From Streptomyces tropicalis (GTDB taxonomy: Bacteria > Actinomycetota > Actinomycetes > Streptomycetales > Streptomycetaceae): DNA of 64,000 nt. The position numbers and the translations under genes were made by a program. Within the stretch, counting starts at the first letter, position 1; each line of letters begins with the position of its first letter. The stretch is taken from positions 124,001-188,000 of the forward strand of contig NZ_JARJBB010000007.1 in assembly GCF_029269835.1 (NCBI RefSeq), in the 5' to 3' direction. Shown piece after piece: positions 44,184-53,070 of the stretch. The notes under the pieces were generated by a model. That model searched no databases. It was not told where the DNA came from and saw nothing but the letters and a program-made list of their open reading frames with translations.

Positions 44184-45161
44184 TCAGCGTTCGAGCATCT
44201 GCGCTTGGGCCGCGGTGTGGGTGTCGCCGGCGGCGGGCGGCAGGCTGCTGAGCTTGTCGAGTTGCTCGGCGGTCAGCGTGACTGTGTCGGCAGAGGTGTT
44301 CTCCTCGACTCGGCTGACGCGCTTGGTGCCGGGGATCGGGGCGATGTCGTCGCCCTGGGCGAGCAGCCAGGCGAGTGCGACCTGCGCCGGTGTGGCTCCG
44401 ACCTCGGTGGCCAGGGCCTTGACCTCGTCGGCGAGCGCGAGGTTGCGCTGGAAGTTCTCGCCGGTGAAGCGCGGGTTGCTGCGGCGGAAGTCGTCTTCGT
44501 CGAACTGGGTGGTGGAGCGGATGGCGCCGGTGAGGAAGCCGCGCCCGAGCGGGGAGAACGGGACGAGGCCGATGTTCAGCTCCCGCAGGGCGGGCAGAAC
44601 GCGCTCCTCGATGCCGCGGGTCCACAGGGAGTATTCGGACTGGACCGCGGTGACGGGCTGAACGGCATCGGCGCGGCGGATGGTGTCGGGGCCGGCCTCG
44701 GAGAGGCCGAAGGCGCGGACCTTGCCCTCGGCGATCAGCTCGCCCACGGCGCCGGCGGTCTCCTCGATCGGCGTGTTCGGGTCGACGCGGTGCTGGTAGT
44801 ACAGGTCGATGCGGTCGGTGCCCAGCCGCTTCAGGGAGCCCTCGACGGCCGTGCGAATGTTGGCCGGGCTGGAGTCCAGGTTCCACGCACCGTCGCCGCC
44901 GTGGGAGACCAGGCCGAACTTGGTGGCCAGCACCACCTTGTCCCGGCGGCCCTTCAGCGCCCGTCCGAGCAGGTCCTCGTTGATGTAGGGGCCGTAGATC
45001 TCGGCGGTGTCGATGAGCGTGACGCCCAGCTCCAGTGCTCGGTGCACGGTCCTGATCGATTCCGCGTCATCGGTGCCCGAGCCGGTGTAGCCGTGGGACA
45101 TGCCCATCGCGCCCAGCCCGATCCGGGAAACCTCCAGGTCACGCAGCTTGATGTACCGCAT
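44184..45161 (-). CDS. Aldo/keto reductase
   Basis: 325 aa, full length. Opening LRDLEVSRIGLGAMGMSHGY; catalytic Asp and Tyr in TLIDTAEIYGPYINEDLLG; catalytic Lys in KVVLATKFGL; His in DLYYQHRVDPNTP; NADPH-binding end IAPIPGTKRVSRVEENTSA. It reduces aldehydes or ketones with NADPH. It heads a minus-strand oxidoreductase operon (AKR, zinc ADH, AKR relic) and is divergent from an XRE regulator 214 nt away, the usual position for its controller. Confidence 0.92.
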   Translation of the reverse strand: MRYIKLRDLEVSRIGLGAMGMSHGYTGSGTDDAESIRTVHRALELGVTLIDTAEIYGPYINEDLLGRALKGRRDKVVLATKFGLVSHGGDGAWNLDSSPANIRTAVEGSLKRLGTDRIDLYYQHRVDPNTPIEETAGAVGELIAEGKVRAFGLSEAGPDTIRRADAVQPVTAVQSEYSLWTRGIEERVLPALRELNIGLVPFSPLGRGFLTGAIRSTTQFDEDDFRRSNPRFTGENFQRNLALADEVKALATEVGATPAQVALAWLLAQGDDIAPIPGTKRVSRVEENTSADTVTLTAEQLDKLSSLPPAAGDTHTAAQAQMLER

Positions 45162-45375
45162 CTCGCCCTCTTCCGATCCATGGTGTGGCCCGGTCCCTCT
45201 TTTGCCCGGCCCAGCAGGTCGTGCCGGCTGGAGCCCGGGCGGCGGGACAGACCGGCGTCTTCCTCATTCACCTTCGCCCGGATCGCTCCGGCGTGGCAGG
45301 GCGGGCTCTTCGGGGGTAATGACAGGGCCACCCTCCCGGCCGCGGCGCGGGTACCCAGTGGGTGAGACTGGAGTC

Positions 45376-46281
45376 ATGGCATCGACGAGCGCGCACAGCG
45401 AGGGCGCCGAGCTGGGCCGCTACCTGCGCGCCCGCCGCACCCAGACCAGCCCCGAGCATGTCGGCCTTACCGTCGGCGCCGGTCTCCGCCGCACCCCCGG
45501 TCTGCGCCGCGAGGAGCTGGCCACCCTCGCCGGCATCAGCATTGACTACTACGTGCGCCTGGAGCGCGGCAAGGAGACACGCCCCCGCCCCGCCGTCCTC
45601 GACTCGCTCGCCCGCGCCCTGCACATGGACGACCAGGAACACCAGCACCTTCGCGAGCTCGCCGCCCGCGCTGCCCGCTACGTGTCCGAACCACCGCCTG
45701 CGCCCAGCCGCACCGTGCGCCCCCACCTGAAGCTGCTGCTGGAATCGCTGCGCCCGAACCCCGCCTACGTGATCAGCCGCAGCATGGACCTACTCGCCTG
45801 GAACCCCGGCGGCCTGGCCCTGTACGCGGGACTGGACGACTGGCCGGCCAAGCACCGCAACCTCGCCCGCTACCTCTTCCTCCACCCGGCCGCGCGTGAT
45901 CTGTTCCCGGACTGGGACCGCCAGGTCACCGGCTGCGTCGCCCGGCTGCGCGCCGTCGCCGGCACTGCCCCCGACGCGCCCGACCTCACCAACCTCGTCG
46001 GCGAACTCCTCCTCAAGAGCCCGGACTTCGCGGGCCTGTGGGAGCGCTACGAAGTCACCCGCCGCAAGCCTGCCCAGAAGGTCTTCCAGCACCCGCAGGT
46101 CGGAACGCTCACCCTTACCTCGCAATCACTGCACGTCGAAGGAACTCCCGGTCAACGCATCGGCGTCTACACCGCCGAACCCGGCAGCCCCAACCACGAC
46201 GCCCTGCTCCTGCTCGACATGACCGCGCCCAGGCTCACCGAACGTTCCGCGGCCACCCAGTCCACTGGTGAGGAGTCGTAA
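45376..46281 (+). CDS. XRE-family regulator with MmyB-like ligand domain
   Basis: 301 aa from ATG 45376. N-terminal HTH_XRE (~10-80): ELGRYLRARRTQTSPEHVGL, RRTPGLRREELATLAGISID, YYVRLERGKETRPRPAVLDS. The C-terminal MmyB-like PAS domain (~110-280) includes NPAYVISRSMDLLAWNPGGL, RYLFLHPAARDLFPDWDRQV and a final TLTSQSLHVEGTPGQRIGVY. MmyB-type regulators bind fatty-acid-like ligands and control a neighbouring oxidoreductase; the divergent AKR fits. Intact. Confidence 0.9.
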   Translation: MASTSAHSEGAELGRYLRARRTQTSPEHVGLTVGAGLRRTPGLRREELATLAGISIDYYVRLERGKETRPRPAVLDSLARALHMDDQEHQHLRELAARAARYVSEPPPAPSRTVRPHLKLLLESLRPNPAYVISRSMDLLAWNPGGLALYAGLDDWPAKHRNLARYLFLHPAARDLFPDWDRQVTGCVARLRAVAGTAPDAPDLTNLVGELLLKSPDFAGLWERYEVTRRKPAQKVFQHPQVGTLTLTSQSLHVEGTPGQRIGVYTAEPGSPNHDALLLLDMTAPRLTERSAATQSTGEES

Positions 46282-46409
46282 CCCACTACGGGCGATGCGG
46301 CCTGCGTCGGCTGCCCACACGGCCCCACGCGGGAAGATCCACGCTCGAGGACGGCGCGGAAATGCCACGTTCGTGAGAGCGACTGTGCCATCGACGTGAG
46401 CCCGCGGAG

Positions 46410-47372
46410 GAACTGCTTGTGAGCGAGCGGCATGTGGCAGACCGTGATGTCCAATCCCATCTCGGCGGCCAAGGCGGCGAGTTCGGTCTTCCAGGTGCGG
46501 GTGCGGTAGCCGTTGGACCCGCCTGCGTCCGCAGTGATCAGCAAACGGGTGGCAACCGGGCAGTCGTGCCGGCCCCGGGCCTGCCACCAGCGGCGGATGG
46601 AGGCGACGGCGAACGCGGCGGTGTCGTGATCGGTGCCGACACTGACCCAACCGGTGTTCGCGGCGATGCCATAGATGCCGTAAGGGATCGCTTTGCCCGA
46701 TCCCTGCCGGTCCAGGAAATCATGCGTCTTGACCATCACCGACTCCTGGCCAGGCCGCCACTGGTGGCCCGCGTTCTTGTAGTCGCCGACGAGTTCCTTC
46801 TTCTTCGTGTCCACGCTGATCACCGGCTGGCCGGCGCCCATGTGCTGTCTGGCTCGCTCGTTGATGTAACGGAACTGGGCGTCACGGTCTGGGTGCTGCT
46901 TGCCCTCAAGGGTCATTGCGCCGGCCTGCAGGCTGAAGCCCTCCTCACGCAGCAGGTCCCCGACCGTGTCCGCACTCACCGTGTGCCCCTGACGGGTGAG
47001 CTCGACTGCGAGGTTCCTGGTCGACTTCACCGTCCAACGCAGCGGCGACATCGGAGCACCCCGCTCGTCAGGTTCCACCAGTGCCAGCAGCACGGGCCGC
47101 AAACCCGGATCGAGATCCGCGGCCTTCTTCCGACCACCACCGGGCCTGCGTACCCGGTCCGAAGGCTCCTGCCCGGCGTCCAACTAGTCCCCGCCCTTGC
47201 GGACCGTCGTCTCGCTGACCTGGGCCGCCCGCGCGACCGCCCGGATACCACCGTGTCCCAGGATCCGGGCCTCGGCCCCCATCATCAGCCGCCGCTGTCG
47301 CTCATCCAGATGTGAGAACAACACCCCCAATCTGACGGTGAGTTGACCACAAACTTCGTCGGAGACGCTCAT
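46410..47372 (-). pseudogene. ISAzo13-type transposase, premature stop and lost C-terminus
   Basis: Minus strand: FSHLDERQRRLMMGAEARIL, GHGGIRAVARAAQVSETTVR, an in-frame TAG at ~47185, then EPSDRVRRPGGGRKKAADLD, PMSPLRWTVKSTRNLAVELT, VSADTVGDLLREEGFSLQAG, VISVDTKKKELVGDYKNAG, TADAGGSNGYRTRTWKTELA. After DITVCHMPLAHKQF it departs from the family, which reads PPGTSKWNKIEHRLFS, so the Glu-bearing end is gone. Two independent lesions show it is dead. Confidence 0.8.
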
Positions 47373-47463
47373 ACCACAACGACGAGCCGCATCAGGGGAA
47401 GCAACACCTTGATTCTCTGCGAGCCCTTAGGGTTGCTCGTGATCGCTGATTCGGGGGGTATGG

Positions 47464-47700
47464 ATGGGGCGGGGACGGCTGTTGCGTTGGACTGCCTGTG
47501 CTGGGCTGATGGGTGTTCTTGTCGCGGGGACGGGATGCACGGACCGGCCTGATGGGGCGGAAGAGCCGGGCATGTCGGGCCATGCCCGGTCCTATCTGTC
47601 GAAGGTGTTGGACCTCATGGAGAAGAATGCTCTCGTTCGCCATCAGGTCAAATGGGCAGGGGTACGCCGCCAGGCGTTCTCAGCCCGCCGAGAAAACCCG
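47464..47700 (+). pseudogene. Lipoprotein N-terminal fragment, S41 peptidase-like
   Basis: ATG 47464 opens MGRGRLLRWTACAGLMGVLV with a lipobox at TGC, then RSYLSKVLDLMEKNALVRHQ and VKWAGVRRQAFSA, the helical lead-in seen before S41 (tail-specific protease-like) domains in actinobacterial lipoproteins. The peptidase domain is absent; the frame runs into the upstream region of the GNAT gene. Confidence 0.5.
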
Positions 47701-47756
47701 TTGCGAGTGACCCGCACCGGATGTCTGATTGGTCGGCCACCGACCAGGGAGGGAAC

Positions 47757-48335
47757 ATGAGGGCGTCGCTGCCTACCCCCTCGTTGCACACCGCTCGCCT
47801 TCGACTGCGTGCCTTCGAAGACGCGGATGCGAACAACCTCTTCGCACTGCACAGCAGCGCCCACATCCTGCGTTACTGGGACTCACCACCGTGGACCGAA
47901 CGCTCGCGCGCCGAGAAGTTCATCACCGCTTGCCGGCAGATGGAACAGGAAGGCACCGGGGCACGGTTGGTCGTGGATCGTGTCTCCGACGGGGCGTTCA
48001 TCGGCTGGTGCACCCTGAACAGGTGGAATCCGGAGTACCACAGCGCGTCGCTCGGCTACTGCTACGACGATGCAGCGTGGGGCCACGGCTACGCGACCGA
48101 GGCCGCGCGTGCTCTGCTGCGGTGGGCGTTCGACACGCTGGACCTAAATCGCGTCCAAGCCGAGGCCGATACGCGCAATGTGGCTTCTGCCCGCGTGCTG
48201 GAGAAGCTCGGCTTCGTGCGGGAAGGGACGTTGCGGGAGGACTGCGTCGTCAACGGCGACGTCTCCGACTCGTGGGTCTACGGGCTGCTCAGGCGGGAGT
48301 GGCAGCCGTCGTCCGAGCCGGTTCCCACCCACTGA
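47757..48335 (+). CDS. GNAT acetyltransferase, RimJ/RimL type
   Basis: 192 aa from ATG 47757, preceded by AGGGAGGGAA. Opening LHTARLRLRAFEDADANNLF, typical of Acetyltransf_3. The acetyl-CoA loop is YDDAAWGHGYATEAARALLR (Q/RxxGxG/A-like), then LNRVQAEADTRNVASARVLE and KLGFVREGTLREDCVVNGDV. RimJ/RimL relatives acetylate N-termini or small molecules; target unknown. Complete. Confidence 0.92.
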   Translation: MRASLPTPSLHTARLRLRAFEDADANNLFALHSSAHILRYWDSPPWTERSRAEKFITACRQMEQEGTGARLVVDRVSDGAFIGWCTLNRWNPEYHSASLGYCYDDAAWGHGYATEAARALLRWAFDTLDLNRVQAEADTRNVASARVLEKLGFVREGTLREDCVVNGDVSDSWVYGLLRREWQPSSEPVPTH

Positions 48336-48471
48336 GTTCCGTCGCTCGGCACCCGGTATCGGCTAACCCCACCAACTGATCACTGCGCCTCATCCACACA
48401 CAACGGCGAGCCGGACAAGGGCTTACATACCGTCCTCTCAGAGCCTGTATACAAACCCCAGGCTGCCCAGA

Positions 48472-49197
48472 TCAGTCCGCTACGGGCAGGCACTCGACGA
48501 GCAGGTCGACGACGTCCCGCCAAGCTCGCTGAGCGTGCTGAGGGTGATAACCAACCCCGGGAAGCACGATGTGGTCGACCGGTGGGTGATGGAAGGCGTG
48601 CAAGGCGCCGCCGTAGACCACGAGGCGCCAGTCGACGCCCGCAGCCTGCATCTCGGCGATGAATGCGTCCCGTTGCGCGGGCGGCATGATCGGGTCTTCC
48701 GACCCGACCCCGGCCCACACCGGGCAGTGAATGCGCGCCGTCTCGCTTGGTCGGCCCGTAGTCAGTCCGTTGACTGTCGCGATCGCGCGCAGGTCGACGC
48801 CGTCGCGCCCGAGTTCCAGCGCGATTGCGCCCCCGGTGCCGTAGCCGACGGCGGCGATCCGGTCCGGGTCGGTCCGCGGCTCGGCGCGGAGCACGTCGAG
48901 CGCCGCGTGGCCGATTCCTCGCATCCGGTCGGGGTCGGCGAGCAGCGGCATGCAACGGGCCAACATCTCCTCAGGGTCACCCATATAACGCCCGCCGTGG
49001 AGGTCGAAGGCCAGCGCCACGTATCCCAGCTCGGCGAGCGCATCGGCCCGGCGGCGCTCGACGTCGCTGAGCCCCACCCCCTCGGGCCCGACCAAGACCA
49101 CGGGCCGGCGATCGACACCGGCCGGGAGCGCGAGATGCCCGAACATCGTCAGGCCGTCGGCCGCGTATTCGATCGTGCGCGTCGTAACCGTCGTCAT
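48472..49197 (-). CDS. Dienelactone-hydrolase-like protein lacking the nucleophile
   Basis: 241 aa from ATG 49197. Fold of the DLH family: GLTMFGHLALPAGVDRRPVV, VGPEGVGLSDVERRRADALA, YVALAFDLHGGRYMGDP, the elbow DRIAAVGYGTGGAIALELG, then CPVWAGVGSEDPIMPPAQRD and GGALHAFHHPPVDH with the His. The elbow normally reads GYCFGG (Cys nucleophile) or GxSxGG. Here it is GYGTGG, codon GGC in place of TGC, one base away. If correct, the protein cannot be a standard hydrolase; Asp and His are kept. Stand-alone gene. Confidence 0.85.
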   Translation of the reverse strand: MTTVTTRTIEYAADGLTMFGHLALPAGVDRRPVVLVGPEGVGLSDVERRRADALAELGYVALAFDLHGGRYMGDPEEMLARCMPLLADPDRMRGIGHAALDVLRAEPRTDPDRIAAVGYGTGGAIALELGRDGVDLRAIATVNGLTTGRPSETARIHCPVWAGVGSEDPIMPPAQRDAFIAEMQAAGVDWRLVVYGGALHAFHHPPVDHIVLPGVGYHPQHAQRAWRDVVDLLVECLPVAD

Positions 49198-49379
49198 GAG
49201 CCTGGACTGTAGCGATCGTCGAGCCCGGTCGGGCCGGTGTTCTGCCGCTGGCAGAAGGCAGGTCTCTGGCACATTCCGGAACCACCCCGTCAGCGGTTCA
49301 GCTCAGAGCCTGCGAACAAGCCGCCCTCCGCCCGAAGGGCGGGCGCACCGGACGCCGCTGCACGCACACGGGTTTTGTT

Positions 49380-49600
49380 CACAAAGATCACCGCCAAGGG
49401 CGGGGCGACGGAGCGGATCCACTGACAGTCCGGCACCGCCCAGCTGCTGGCCAACCTGCTCGCCGCACCCGAGGACAATGAGCGTCTGGACGGCTGAACC
49501 CTGCGCTGACTGCGGCACGCCGCGCTTACGCACGACGCAGCGAACGGCACTTCGACCCCGATGTCCTGGCCGGCTTCGCCGACTCTCGTTCCCGGCTACA
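49380..49600 (+). pseudogene. Possible tyrosine recombinase C-terminal scrap
   Basis: In one plus frame with stops: TAQLLANLLAAPEDNERLDG, LRHAALTHDAANGTSTPM. The LRHAALTH-AANG segment resembles the HxLRH-type box of Streptomyces tyrosine recombinases. No catalytic Tyr is found. Weak evidence; the stretch 49198-49595 otherwise holds nothing I can name. Confidence 0.35.
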
Positions 49601-50252
49601 CCGGCTTTCGGGCCAGGAGGTACGCCTGCTGACCTTGCCGGGGCTTCTCCTGCTCATTCGGCTCACGGATCAGCCGGGCGTCTACCGTCAGTCCGGTCTG
49701 ACTCAGCAGCTCGGCGATGCGGTCGGGAGAGACCCAGTAGACGTCGAGGGACAGCTCATGCCCATATGCATTCTCCAGGTGTCGGAGCCTGTCACCGGCC
49801 TTGAAGGCGATCAGCAGATGGCCGCCTGGAGCCAGCACGCGGTGGAACTCTGCGAACACGACCGGCAGCAGCTCCGGAGGGGTGTGCACGATTGAGTACC
49901 AAGCGATGACGCCGCCAACGCTGCCGTCAGCCAGGTCCAGATCGGTCATCGACCCTTCGTCGAATCGCAGGTCCGGATGTCTGCGCCGGGCAACCGCAAC
50001 CGTCTCGGGAGACAGGTCGATGCCGAACGCGGTCACCCCGAGGGACTGAAGGTGTGCTGTCACGTGACCGGGCCCGCAGCCGAGGTCAGCGACGGGCCCA
50101 GCGTCGAGGGCCCGCGTGAGTTCGGCGAACGTGCTTATCATCGCGCGACCGTACAGGTCGCCCCCGAATGCAGGGGGCACGAGCTTGGCGTAGTTTTCGG
50201 CAACGGTGTCGTAGGCCACCCGGGTGGTATGCAGGTAGGTCAGTTCGGTCAC
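49596..50252 (-). CDS. SAM-dependent methyltransferase (class I)
   Basis: 218 aa from GTG 50252 (MTELTYLHTTRVAYDTVAEN). Motif I is PVADLGCGPGHVTAHLQSLG, motif post-I AFGIDLSPETVAVARRRHPD, then VGGVIAWYSIVHTPPELLPV and GGHLLIAFKAGDRLRHLENA. Length and layout are those of Methyltransf_11/25 proteins acting on small molecules. Substrate unknown; no biosynthetic neighbours. Intact. Confidence 0.9.
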   Translation of the reverse strand: MTELTYLHTTRVAYDTVAENYAKLVPPAFGGDLYGRAMISTFAELTRALDAGPVADLGCGPGHVTAHLQSLGVTAFGIDLSPETVAVARRRHPDLRFDEGSMTDLDLADGSVGGVIAWYSIVHTPPELLPVVFAEFHRVLAPGGHLLIAFKAGDRLRHLENAYGHELSLDVYWVSPDRIAELLSQTGLTVDARLIREPNEQEKPRQGQQAYLLARKPV

Positions 50253-50685
50253 AGCTGGAGACACTAGTGGCCGCCTGCCCTGATTGGTTGTCCTGACCAA
50301 ACGTCGGCTCGCTCCACTTCGTGGCACTGCGATGAAGACGGCGGCAGCGTGTCAGTCAGGGATTACGCAGGCGGGCCTTGATGCCGAGATGTGACGGTTC
50401 AGACCCGCAGTCGCTCCGCGAACGCCGCAGGACGCGGCTCCTTTGGAAGGACCACCGCACCCTTTTCCACCTGCGACTTCGCAATGAGCCGATCGTGCCG
50501 GGCTTATGGGGGCGTGATCCGCCCTGCTGCTCCTCCAACGTGATCTCTGCGCCATGACTCCGGCCACCTGCGAGGGCACCTCGGCAGGCGGTGAAGACTC
50601 AAGTGATCAAACTGGCGAACTCCCAGGTCACGGCGTCCGTGTGGAGGAGCCGCACCGAACCTGACAAGGAGGGCGGCCTACCACT
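50253..50685. other. 433-bp stretch without a supported gene
   Basis: On the minus strand near 50395-50515 a short peptide HDRLIAKSQVEKGAVVLPKE, PRPAAFAERLRV then stop looks like the end of a decayed protein; the family is not recognised. Nothing else is supported. Confidence 0.35.
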
Positions 50686-51567
50686 TCAGCGACCGGCCGG
50701 CGGCTGGATGTAGTCCTCCAGCCGCGCCACGGCGAATCCCTGCTCCTGGATGTGCTTGAGCAGGTTCGCGAACATCTCCGTCATGGTGGTGCCTTTGAGT
50801 TCCTTTGGCCCGCGGAAGTGGGCGAGGATGATGTCGCCAGGGCGCAGCTTCCGGTCAGGTGCCTGGTACTGGAGGTTGCGGATCTCCATGGACTCCCGCC
50901 ACCAGACGATCGCGTGGGGCCCGCACTCCCCCACCGCGATCTTGGTGTTGGCGTTGTACGCGCCATAGGGCGGACGAAACAGCAGCGGGGCGGTGCCGTA
51001 CTCCTTGGTGAGGACCTTCTGGTCGCCACACACCTCCTCCTTCTGGCGGGCCAGAGGGATGGTGTTCATCGGGGGGTGGCTCAGAGTGTGGTTCTGGATA
51101 TGGTTACCCATCGCCTGCAGCGCCTTGAAGTACCCGTAGTCCGACTTGATGGCGTTGTTCATCAGGAACATGGTGATCGGGATCTTCAGGTCCCGCATCA
51201 TCCGGACGAACCTGGGGTCTTTCTCCAGTCCGTCGTCGACGGTGATGAAGACGACTTTCTGCGAGGTCGGTATGTGCGTGAAGACCGGGACCGGACCGGT
51301 GGTGGAGAGCTTGACGGGCTTGTCGGCCGGAGATTCAGGGGCCGGGCGCAGCGGCCTCAGGCTCCACCTGCGCCAGGCGGCAGCGTCGGCCGAGAGGCGC
51401 GAAACGCTTCGAGGAGCGCTGCCGGTGGAGGCGGCCTGGCTCGGCGAGGTTGCGGCCGGGCCGGATTCACTGCGATCGCTCGCCTGGCAGCCACCAACGG
51501 CCAGGGCCGCTATGACCGCACCGGCCAGTGGTATGTAGAACCCGCCACGCCCGTCGCGTCGCTTCAC
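50686..51567 (-). CDS. Polysaccharide deacetylase lipoprotein
   Basis: 293 aa from GTG 51567. The signal YIPLAGAVIAALAVGGCQAS has a VGGC lipobox. After a linker, a NodB-type domain (~105-290): VVFITVDDGLEKDPRFVRMM with the DD pair, IQNHTLSHPPMNTIPLARQK with the metal-binding HTLSH, LLFRPPYGAYNANTKIAVGE, and DIILAHFRGPKELKG with the catalytic-side His. It likely removes acetyl groups from cell-wall or surface glycans on the outside of the membrane. Monocistronic. The longer upstream frame is rejected because it lacks a signal. Confidence 0.9.
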   Translation of the reverse strand: MKRRDGRGGFYIPLAGAVIAALAVGGCQASDRSESGPAATSPSQAASTGSAPRSVSRLSADAAAWRRWSLRPLRPAPESPADKPVKLSTTGPVPVFTHIPTSQKVVFITVDDGLEKDPRFVRMMRDLKIPITMFLMNNAIKSDYGYFKALQAMGNHIQNHTLSHPPMNTIPLARQKEEVCGDQKVLTKEYGTAPLLFRPPYGAYNANTKIAVGECGPHAIVWWRESMEIRNLQYQAPDRKLRPGDIILAHFRGPKELKGTTMTEMFANLLKHIQEQGFAVARLEDYIQPPAGR

Positions 51568-51722
51568 CGTACTGGTCTCCTCTGGCTGCCATGCCGTTCT
51601 TGACTCTGCTGGGAAACGTATCTCGCAAGCGCGAAGGCGCGTTCGATGCTGGGTAAGGATCGGGTGCGGCTCTTTCGGAGGGGTCAACGCCGCCACCAAG
51701 GCCACCGCTCGCTGACCAAATC

Positions 51723-51930
51723 ATGTCGGTTCAGGAACGCAAGGGGCGTGAACGGGCGGTCCGCGAGCGCCTCATCGTGGCGACGGCCGGCGAACTCGCC
51801 GATCAGCAGGGCTGGGACGCGGTCACCACCCGCCAGCTCGCCGAGCGCACCGAATGCAGCCAGCCCGTCCTCTACAGTCACTTCCGTGGCAAGCGCGAGA
51901 TCATCGGCGCCGTCGCCCTCGAGGGGCCCC
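51723..51930 (+). pseudogene. TetR-family regulator, N-terminal fragment
   Basis: From ATG 51723: MSVQERKGRERAVRERLIVA, TAGELADQQGWDAVTTRQLA, CSQPVLYSHFRGKREIIGAV. A complete HTH, but the ligand domain is cut off at ~51930, close to the IS5-family transposase that follows. In another frame the intervening bases give LKDALRLLTKDGLWISGDDG, an unplaced piece. The IS insertion or a linked deletion destroyed the regulator. Confidence 0.75.
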
Positions 51931-51994
51931 ACCCCGGAGCCGCTGAAGGACGCCTTACGACTCCTGACAAAAGACGGCTTGTGGATCTCCGGGG

Positions 51995-52876
51995 ATGACG
52001 GCGTGTCAGTTTTCGTTGATACTGACCGAAGGGTGTGCGAGCCAGTCGAGACCAGGAAGACCGCTGCCAGGCCCTGGGAGATCGAAGGAGTTGTGGGCGC
52101 GCATCGAGCCGCTGCTGCCGGTCGTCCCGCGCAATCCGCGGCGTCCAGGTCGTAAGCGTCTGGATAGTCGCAAGGTGCTGTGCGGGATCCTTCTAGTGCT
52201 GCACACCGGGATCCGCTGGGAGTTTCTGCCCCAGGAGCTGGGCTTCGGCTCGCGGATGACCTGCTGGCGACGGCTGCGGGACTGGAACGAGGCCGGGGTC
52301 TGGCAGCGTCTGCACGACCTGCTGCTCGAGCTGCGAGCCGCAGACCTGCTGGACTTCTCCCGTGCAGCGGTCGACTCCAGCCACATCCGCGCGATGAAGG
52401 GCGGGCCGGCCACCGGTCCGTCCCCGGTGGACCGGAGCAAGACCGGCAGCAAGCACCACCTGATCGTCGAGACACACGGCATCCCGCTCGCGACGATCAC
52501 CACCGGCGGCAACCGCAACGACAACACCCAACTGATCCCGCTGATCCAGGCCGTCCCGCCGATCCGCGGCAAGCGCGGCCAGCCACCGCGCCGCCCCAAG
52601 CACCTCTACGCCGACCGCGGCCATGACCACGAGGACTACCGGGACAAGGTTCGCCGCTTCCAGATCACCCCGCACATCGCCCGGCGCGGCACCGGGCACG
52701 GCTCCGGCCTGGGCGTCTACCGCTGGGTCGTGGAAGGAGCGATCGCGCTGCTGCACTGGTCCCGTCGCCTGCGTACCCGCTGGGAGATCCGCGACGACAT
52801 CCACCACGCGTTCGTCACCCTCGGCTGCGCCGTCATCTGCCGGCGACGACTGCGCACCGCACTTTGCCGGGAGTGA
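51995..52876 (+). CDS. IS5-family transposase (apparently intact)
   Basis: 293 aa in one frame. DDE_Tnp_1_2 / DUF4096 type: WARIEPLLPVVPRNPRRPGR, CGILLVLHTGIRWEFLPQEL, CWRRLRDWNEAGVWQRLHDL; first Asp in AAVDSSHIRAMKGG, SKTGSKHHLIVETHGIPLAT; second Asp in YADRGHDHEDYRDK; Glu in YRWVVEGAIALLHWSRRLRT. The first ~30 residues are unlike the family, so a start nearer 52080 may be right. No terminal repeats found by eye. It is unrelated in detail to the IS5-type element at 28056. Confidence 0.85.
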   Translation: MTACQFSLILTEGCASQSRPGRPLPGPGRSKELWARIEPLLPVVPRNPRRPGRKRLDSRKVLCGILLVLHTGIRWEFLPQELGFGSRMTCWRRLRDWNEAGVWQRLHDLLLELRAADLLDFSRAAVDSSHIRAMKGGPATGPSPVDRSKTGSKHHLIVETHGIPLATITTGGNRNDNTQLIPLIQAVPPIRGKRGQPPRRPKHLYADRGHDHEDYRDKVRRFQITPHIARRGTGHGSGLGVYRWVVEGAIALLHWSRRLRTRWEIRDDIHHAFVTLGCAVICRRRLRTALCRE

Positions 52877-53070
52877 GGGCAGGCGATGTGCTTGAGGAGA
52901 TGGCCCGCGCGATGCGTCAGAACGCGCACTCGTAGCCGCCGAGCCCGCGCAGCCTCACAGCCTCACAGCCGGGATTTCAGCACGTCGACCTCACATCGTC
53001 CGCAGGGCCCGCTCGGACGCCGCGTCGCGGCCCGGTTTGCACTCGATGCATGCCGGCTCGGTGTTGCGCG

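Noticed and set aside
47184..47340. Stand-alone HTH regulator ending at the TAG near 47185
   Set aside because: Sequence on both sides of the TAG matches one continuous ISAzo13 transposase, so the stop is a lesion, not a gene end.
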